Source: Pogonophryne albipinna (lineage: Eukaryota > Chordata > Actinopteri > Perciformes > Artedidraconidae). From it: DNA of 64,000 nt. A model generated the notes under the pieces. The model was not told the DNA's origin and made no database searches. It saw only the letters and a program-made list of their open reading frames with translations. Shown one piece after another: positions 57,544 to 64,000 of this stretch (its first letter is position 1; each line of letters starts with the position of its first letter). The stretch lies in NCBI GenBank assembly GCA_028583405.1, contig CM053260.1, positions 19,111,401 through 19,175,400 of the forward strand, read 5' to 3'. Both the position numbers and the translations under genes were made by a program.

Positions 57544-58314
57544 TGTACATTTTCTGATACAAGATGTGTGACTTTTGTTTTATTTCTGGAGATGAAACGA
57601 GTGGAAAGAAGCTGAACTGATTTTGGATGTTTTTAGAAGTTCCAAAAGTGGCCACAAGGAGGAGTTCTAACTATAAATGAGCGCCACTGGTTTCAGTTTA
57701 GTTTAATATTTGATTGTAGAACAGATCACAACAGTGTGGTTTATCATCGTGACAGGACAAGTTTACATTTCAACCTGGTATTTGGATAAAAACGTGGACA
57801 TGATCTGATCCTTTATCTGCATGGGCTTTCACTGTTAAAGAAGACATAACACTGATTATATCGTTTTAATTCAAAGTCTCACTTTATCTAAAGGTCACAT
57901 TGGAGCTAGCAAAGCATGCACTACATTTGGAAATTTGCTCAGGATTGTTATACTTATTTGTTTAAACCAAAATCTGAGCCTCTCTCTGTTTATTCTTTCA
58001 CAGGCTGTTTCTTCCTATCTTTGTGTTCATCTCTTGATCTCTCTCAGTTTCCAGCTCTCATGCCCAAAAGTCTCATGCTCTTTTCTCCCTCGCCTCTCCT
58101 TTTCGGTTTCTCTCTCCACACCTTTCCAGCTCTCCCTCCCTCGCTCTGGCGCTCTGTTTTTCCCTTTTCTTTCCTCCTCTCTCACCTGGTAACCAGACCT
58201 CTGGAGAGGAGTGTTGAGTTTCCACTTTCCCAGAGAAGAGGACAATCTGAGCCACACAAAGCGCCACAATGGACCCCCTCTGCTCTCTCCTCCCTTCACT
58301 CTGTCACTGCACAG

Positions 58315-58318
<4 letters not shown>
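57544..58318. other. non-coding stretch downstream of unc119b
   Basis: No gene is recognised. The 188-codon frame starting at 57916 is a pyrimidine-rich Ser/Leu/Phe translation that runs into a CA repeat, so it is not treated as a gene. Confidence 0.6.

Positions 58319-58360
<42 letters not shown>
58319..58360. repeat. (CA)n microsatellite
   Basis: Uninterrupted AC run following TGC. Confidence 0.95.
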
Positions 58361-58363
<3 letters not shown>

Positions 58364-59950
58364 TGGAAATACATAAGAACACATTCACCTTCTGCTTGTT
58401 ATTCGTGTTAACCCTCTTCATTCTGTTTTTCTTTGCATGCCGCTTTCCTCAATCTTTCTCTACCTACATCATTTTGATTTAACTCCCCTTTTGTCGCTGG
58501 CAGTTGCCTAAAGTAAATATAATGTTAGTTGTCACCTTCCTCTTCACAATTGCACAATAAATAAAACATGTCTTTGTTATATTGTGTACTTACTTCATAA
58601 ATGATGATTGCCATCTATTCAAAACATCCGATTGAGCCTGTGAGATGGACAATTATAATACTGCTTATTGCCTTGTAAAGTCTACTCTCATCTATATTAT
58701 CTATGCTTTTGCAGCTGTGGTGAGGCCATGCAAACAGGAAGTGTTGATTAAATAATGTTTGTTCCTTTACAATTATAATAAGACATGTAGTACTGGATGC
58801 TCTGATGCAATAGAATTTAACTTTAAACACTACATTCACATATTTTTGCTTGTGATGTCTCAGCCAAAATGTTAGCATGTTAGCAAACACTTGCCATTCA
58901 GGTAACAAATACGTATCAACATTCATTTGGAGTCATGTTTGTGATCCCCAAACAGGTGTAGTTCCAATATTTAAACTCTGTTTTGGTCTCCACCCACTCC
59001 TGAGAAAGTATATCTGGCCCTTTAGCCTCTAAATGCTCCTCTGTGTTCACTAGATTGTTGCTAACTTAAAATTGTGCGCAGTGGGTTAAAAAGCCGTAAA
59101 ATGTTCACTAGAGATAAAGGGAACTGTAGAGTTGGCTAAAGATTACCAGTGTGTGTGTTATTATGAAAGACCCCTTCCACACAAGTCTTATTGATCCATT
59201 GTTTATGTAAAAATATAGCTTTGTTCAGTTTTAGTGGTGACAACAGCACCTTTATCATCAGAAAGTTAAAGAAGATATTTCCTGCTTTCCAACGTCAAAC
59301 TATAGCCTCTATTTAGCAACATAGATACGCTTTAAAACTCTCATAACGTACCATCGAAAGCTTCATTCAGTCTGTAAAAGTTTAAAGAAAGTCATTCATA
59401 ACTTTACTCAACCCCCACGTTTCCCCATAAAATGACCTACAACTATAAAATGCATAAAAAAGAATGGTGTCAAGATCTAATGTGTCAGTTGCTGATTACA
59501 CCACAAAGCAGGGCACATTTGAACTGTGAGCTCATAAATCAATAACCACAGCCTTCCATCAGGCTGGAGGGCCTGCACACTGCAGCACGCACGTGAAGCA
59601 GCTGGACTGTACCGACCCACGTGTCGGTATCCCACAAAAAGTATTTGCAATTAGCACAAGCACTGACAAATACCTGGCAATAAATACACACACTTTCCAA
59701 CTTTCCAGGGATGATTTGCGTGTTCCCAGGCCTTCGTGCATTTCAGTAGTCAGTCATGGAACGACACGTACGTACCGGAAACAACTAGACAGGTGGGATA
59801 AATCAGCCTCATGCAAACCACCCCCCGCCCCCCCTTCTCCAAAACACACACACCTATCTTTATAACTGGCTTTACAATATATCCTGTTCAGTGAATCCCA
59901 CCTCAGTGAGATTAGGAGTGAGAAGCACTGGTTTATTGTGGGTACCCTGA

Positions 59951-59985
59951 AACACACAAGGGCACACACAAGGGCACACACAAGG

Positions 59986-60024
<39 letters not shown>
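59951..60024. repeat. ACACAAGGGC minisatellite leading into (CA)n
   Basis: Three to four copies of a 12-bp ACACACAAGGGC unit followed by a pure AC run. Confidence 0.92.
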
Positions 60025-60026
<2 letters not shown>

Positions 60027-60185
60027 TCTACACTCAGGCAGGGGGACAGGGGGGACAGTGGTCTCCTATAAATAGTAGCAAGTCATGGCGTTGATAGGTC
60101 CTGTAAAAAAAGAAATGGAGGGGGGAGTGGAAAAAGGATTAAAAGAGATACAGGGACGCACTGCAACTCCACTTGGTCGTGTGTT

Positions 60186-60188
<3 letters not shown>

Positions 60189-60221
<33 letters not shown>
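60189..60221. repeat. (TG)n microsatellite
   Basis: GT dinucleotide run. Confidence 0.95.
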
Positions 60222-60223
<2 letters not shown>

Positions 60224-62430
60224 TAACTTTGGAGAGAGGTGGTATGGATTTCTTGCTACAACCGAAACCTTCTCTTAACCCCCCCCCTTAAAAAAACAGT
60301 AATCCCCTCTCTCTTTTACTCACTTCTTCATCCTCTCTCTTCCCTCTTTCTCACTCTCCCTTTCTTCCGTCCTGCTCCAAGGCCCTGGCGTGAAATCCAT
60401 CATGTGTTAACACTACATTACCCGTAGCACATCTTCCGATAAAGAGATGATGAGTCACGGCACAGGCCTCTCGTTCAGGTCGGCAAGACGACGGTCTCAA
60501 AGATGGCTGTGACTCCATCTGTTTGTGTCATGATGTCATTTCCAGCAACTGCTTATGACATCATCGCAAATGTGAAAGAGGTCAGGGCAGACAGGAAGTT
60601 GTACACAAGAGCATGGTACAGGTAAATATAAAATGTAATTTTAGAAGTACCAAAAATAAATTCATCATCACTACTATCTTTACGAACTCTCATCCTGTCA
60701 ATCAAGAGAGTTCAAGAGCCAGTATGTGACAACTTTGAATGAACATCTCATTAAGGATTGAAGGGATGCTGTAATGTAATGTCATGGCAAGCAAAGCTCT
60801 GTAGCTGTGACGGAAGATAACAGATAATTAGTTATCGGGGGGTTAATAATGCACTCAGTACAGCAGTGATGAATAGACAGTGCAATAACAAACTGTGACT
60901 CCCCTACCAATCTCCATGGTGGCAAGTGCAGTATTGGCAATCTGTCTTTAAGTGTTAGGTCTCTCCGGATTTGTAACCAGAAACCTTTGTGTATGTGTGC
61001 ATTTCCCTGTGTTTATCCGCCCAACAGTCTGTGTGGTATTACAGCGTAGATCCCCGCTGCTGCTTGCACTCATACAGCCGACAGACAGAAATAGTCTTGT
61101 GTCATCAGGGTAAAAAGGTTGTGGTCTGCGTGTGCTCGCAAGAAGCCCAAAGCCTCTCGGATCCTTCCAGCACCGTCAGTCCAGCTTGTTGTGTGTGTGC
61201 ACGATTAATACAAATTTAACTCAACCTTCAGTCAACTGTTGATGAGGCCTGTAAATCTCTTCCTTCCTCTCCCTTTCTCTCCTCCCTTTGTCTCTCTCCC
61301 TTTGCCACACCTTCCCCTGGGGGATGGAGGGATTGTGATCGGAGAGCGGAGGTGGAGCTCCTGCCGCAACCACAGGTGTGCTTGTTTCCTCCTCTCTCAT
61401 GTAATGATTTCTTTGGCTTGCCACCTGCCAGGTGGAAAAAACACCCACAGCAAATGGGGTACTTTAAAATGGCCTCATGGCTTCCGCTTTTAAATACTTT
61501 TTGTGCCTGTTCTGTATGTCTTTATCCATCGACAAACATTCCATTCGTATCCCTTTTCATTATCTATTGCCTGCGTTTAGTTCTATGAGGTCTTCCTGGA
61601 ACTACTTGTTGCCTGTTTATATTTTGCATCACATGCAAATGTTGGCTCCTGGCTCTAAAGACTGCTGCTGCCCAAACATACAGCTCAGCTTCCAGCTTTT
61701 CAGATGGTCAGAAGTCGCCATTTGAACCCTTTTCTCTCCTGATCCCCCTCTCAACTCTCTTTCACTGTGCCTCGAGGGAGGTGGAGAGCAGGTCCCAGGC
61801 CCTGGCAGGTCAGAGGTCGCTCACAGACAATGGATTCCCACTCTGGGTCAGCAGTGGTCAAGGAAACAAAAGCAGTGAAGACTTGGGTTGGACAAACGAT
61901 CACAGTGTTTTAAGGTGACAGAGTGACAACAAGACAGAGAGAGGGAGATGGGATAGAGAAAAGGCTGTGTGAGTGTAGCAGCGTACTAAAAACCTCTCTC
62001 ACACATCACCTACCCACAATGTATAAAAGTTGCTTTTAGGCATGCTTTACCAGATTTAAAATCTGAAAAACGTTAAGCTCCTGTAAAAAGTTAGCGAAAC
62101 TTGCTCAAAAGCTAAAGAATACACATACTAAATATACTTTTTTGAGTATCATAACAAGTGTTTTCGCCTTATTCTACCTTATCAAAGTGCTCTAACTTGT
62201 GCATCCCCTCCCCCATGCCGCTGTCTTTCTCCTCTCTTTTTTTATTCAGTGCCATTGATCATGCATGCAGAAATTAAGCACGCCCAACCACGGCTCTCGC
62301 CAGGATAGGTTAGCTAGTGCAGGGCCTTGTCCTACATACTGTTCTCATGCTATGGTCCAGCAGGCCAGAGTCACACCCTCCCCCTGATCTGCCTCCCCTC
62401 ACTGACTTCCCCCACTGCCATTCTCTCTCT

Positions 62431-63520
<1,090 letters not shown>

Positions 63521-64000
63521 GTGACATACTATGACATAACATCTTACACGTCAGATTACGTTATGTTATATAAAGTAGATATGATCACATGACATCATAT
63601 TTATCCACATCACAAGCATGTTTACATCACATGCCACGACAACATCAGATGAAATCATATCAACACATTAAATAACATGACAATATCATATCATATAGGT
63701 CCTATCACATGAAATGACGTCATATATAATCACATTACATGAAATGACATGATGATATGATAATATCACATCAAATTATGTATGGCATCAAATGACATCA
63801 TATATGATTACATCTCATGTCGTCATTTAATATTACATCCCTTGACATCATATATCATCACATAGCATGACATTATGTATGGTCAAATCACATGTCATTA
63901 CTTCTGAATACATTATATAACATCACATCAGAAAGGATTGCATCACTCATCTCATTTATCGTCACATACAATATGAGAACATAACATACAAATAAAAACA
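63521..64000. repeat. degenerate tandem-like field of ATCACATGACATCATAT words, continuing past the window
   Basis: Dozens of imperfect CATCA, ATGACAT and ATCATAT words in both orientations (for example AATGACATCATATATGATT at 63789-63807) with irregular spacing. This looks like an old, diverged satellite or minisatellite. Confidence 0.65.

Larger units (their letters stand above)
58361..62430. other. non-coding stretch with short simple repeats
   Basis: No exon, RNA gene or transposon terminus was recognised. Contains the CA and TG tracts listed separately and purine/pyrimidine-rich patches near 60300-60370 and 61255-61320. Confidence 0.5.

Noticed and set aside
57916..58482. 188-codon plus-strand frame with hydrophobic Ser/Leu/Phe stretches
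   Set aside because: Pyrimidine-rich low-complexity sequence ending in a CA repeat; no domain, no splice context.

Overview
The window looks like teleost fish genomic DNA. It has spliced vertebrate genes with long introns, long CA microsatellites, and many fish-type DNA transposons (hAT, Tc1/mariner, TTAA-flanked piggyBac-like MITEs) and L2/CR1-clade LINE fragments. There is no sign of bacterial gene organisation, and almost all open frames outside the exons listed here are chance ORFs or microsatellite translations.

Three protein-coding genes can be supported. (1) Two minus-strand exons of a CSMD-family gene, best matching CSMD2, encode the first sushi domain (11637-11831) and the N-terminal part of the second CUB domain (6541-6748); their phases join correctly across a 4.9 kb intron. 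(2) A long minus-strand coding exon at 44367-45387 carries the start of a proline/lysine-rich protein resembling the N-terminal half of KIAA1671. It has an apparent 1-nt frame break near 45.0 kb, and a possible 5' UTR exon lies near 47.8-47.95 kb. (3) A complete unc119b gene on the plus strand (52349-56276) has five coding exons that join into 244 codons plus stop. The last two genes point away from each other.

Region by region: 1-6.5 kb is non-coding DNA with one repeat fragment and a CA tract. 6.5-11.9 kb holds the csmd2 exons, with a hAT element carrying an internal LINE fragment in the intron between them. 12-37 kb is non-coding and transposon-rich: several hAT-type elements with exact 8-bp target duplications, a 2.5 kb CACTCT-terminated element, a TTAA MITE and an exact-looking 388-bp tandem duplication. 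37.9-39.5 kb is an almost intact Tc1-like transposon with ~280-bp inverted repeats and one frameshift. 39.7-43.1 kb is a hAT shell containing two opposed L2 copies around a promoter-like spacer. 44-48 kb is the KIAA1671-like 5' region. 48.0-50.0 kb is a three-level transposon nest in the divergent intergenic region. 52-57.5 kb is unc119b. 57.5-64 kb is non-coding with microsatellites and a degenerate ATCACATGACATC-type repeat field at the end.

The three genes show no obvious functional connection: CSMD2 is a transmembrane CUB/sushi protein, UNC119B is a lipid-binding trafficking chaperone, and the KIAA1671-like protein is poorly characterised. The most unusual content is the mobile-element architecture. 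No new biological system can be claimed from sequence alone.
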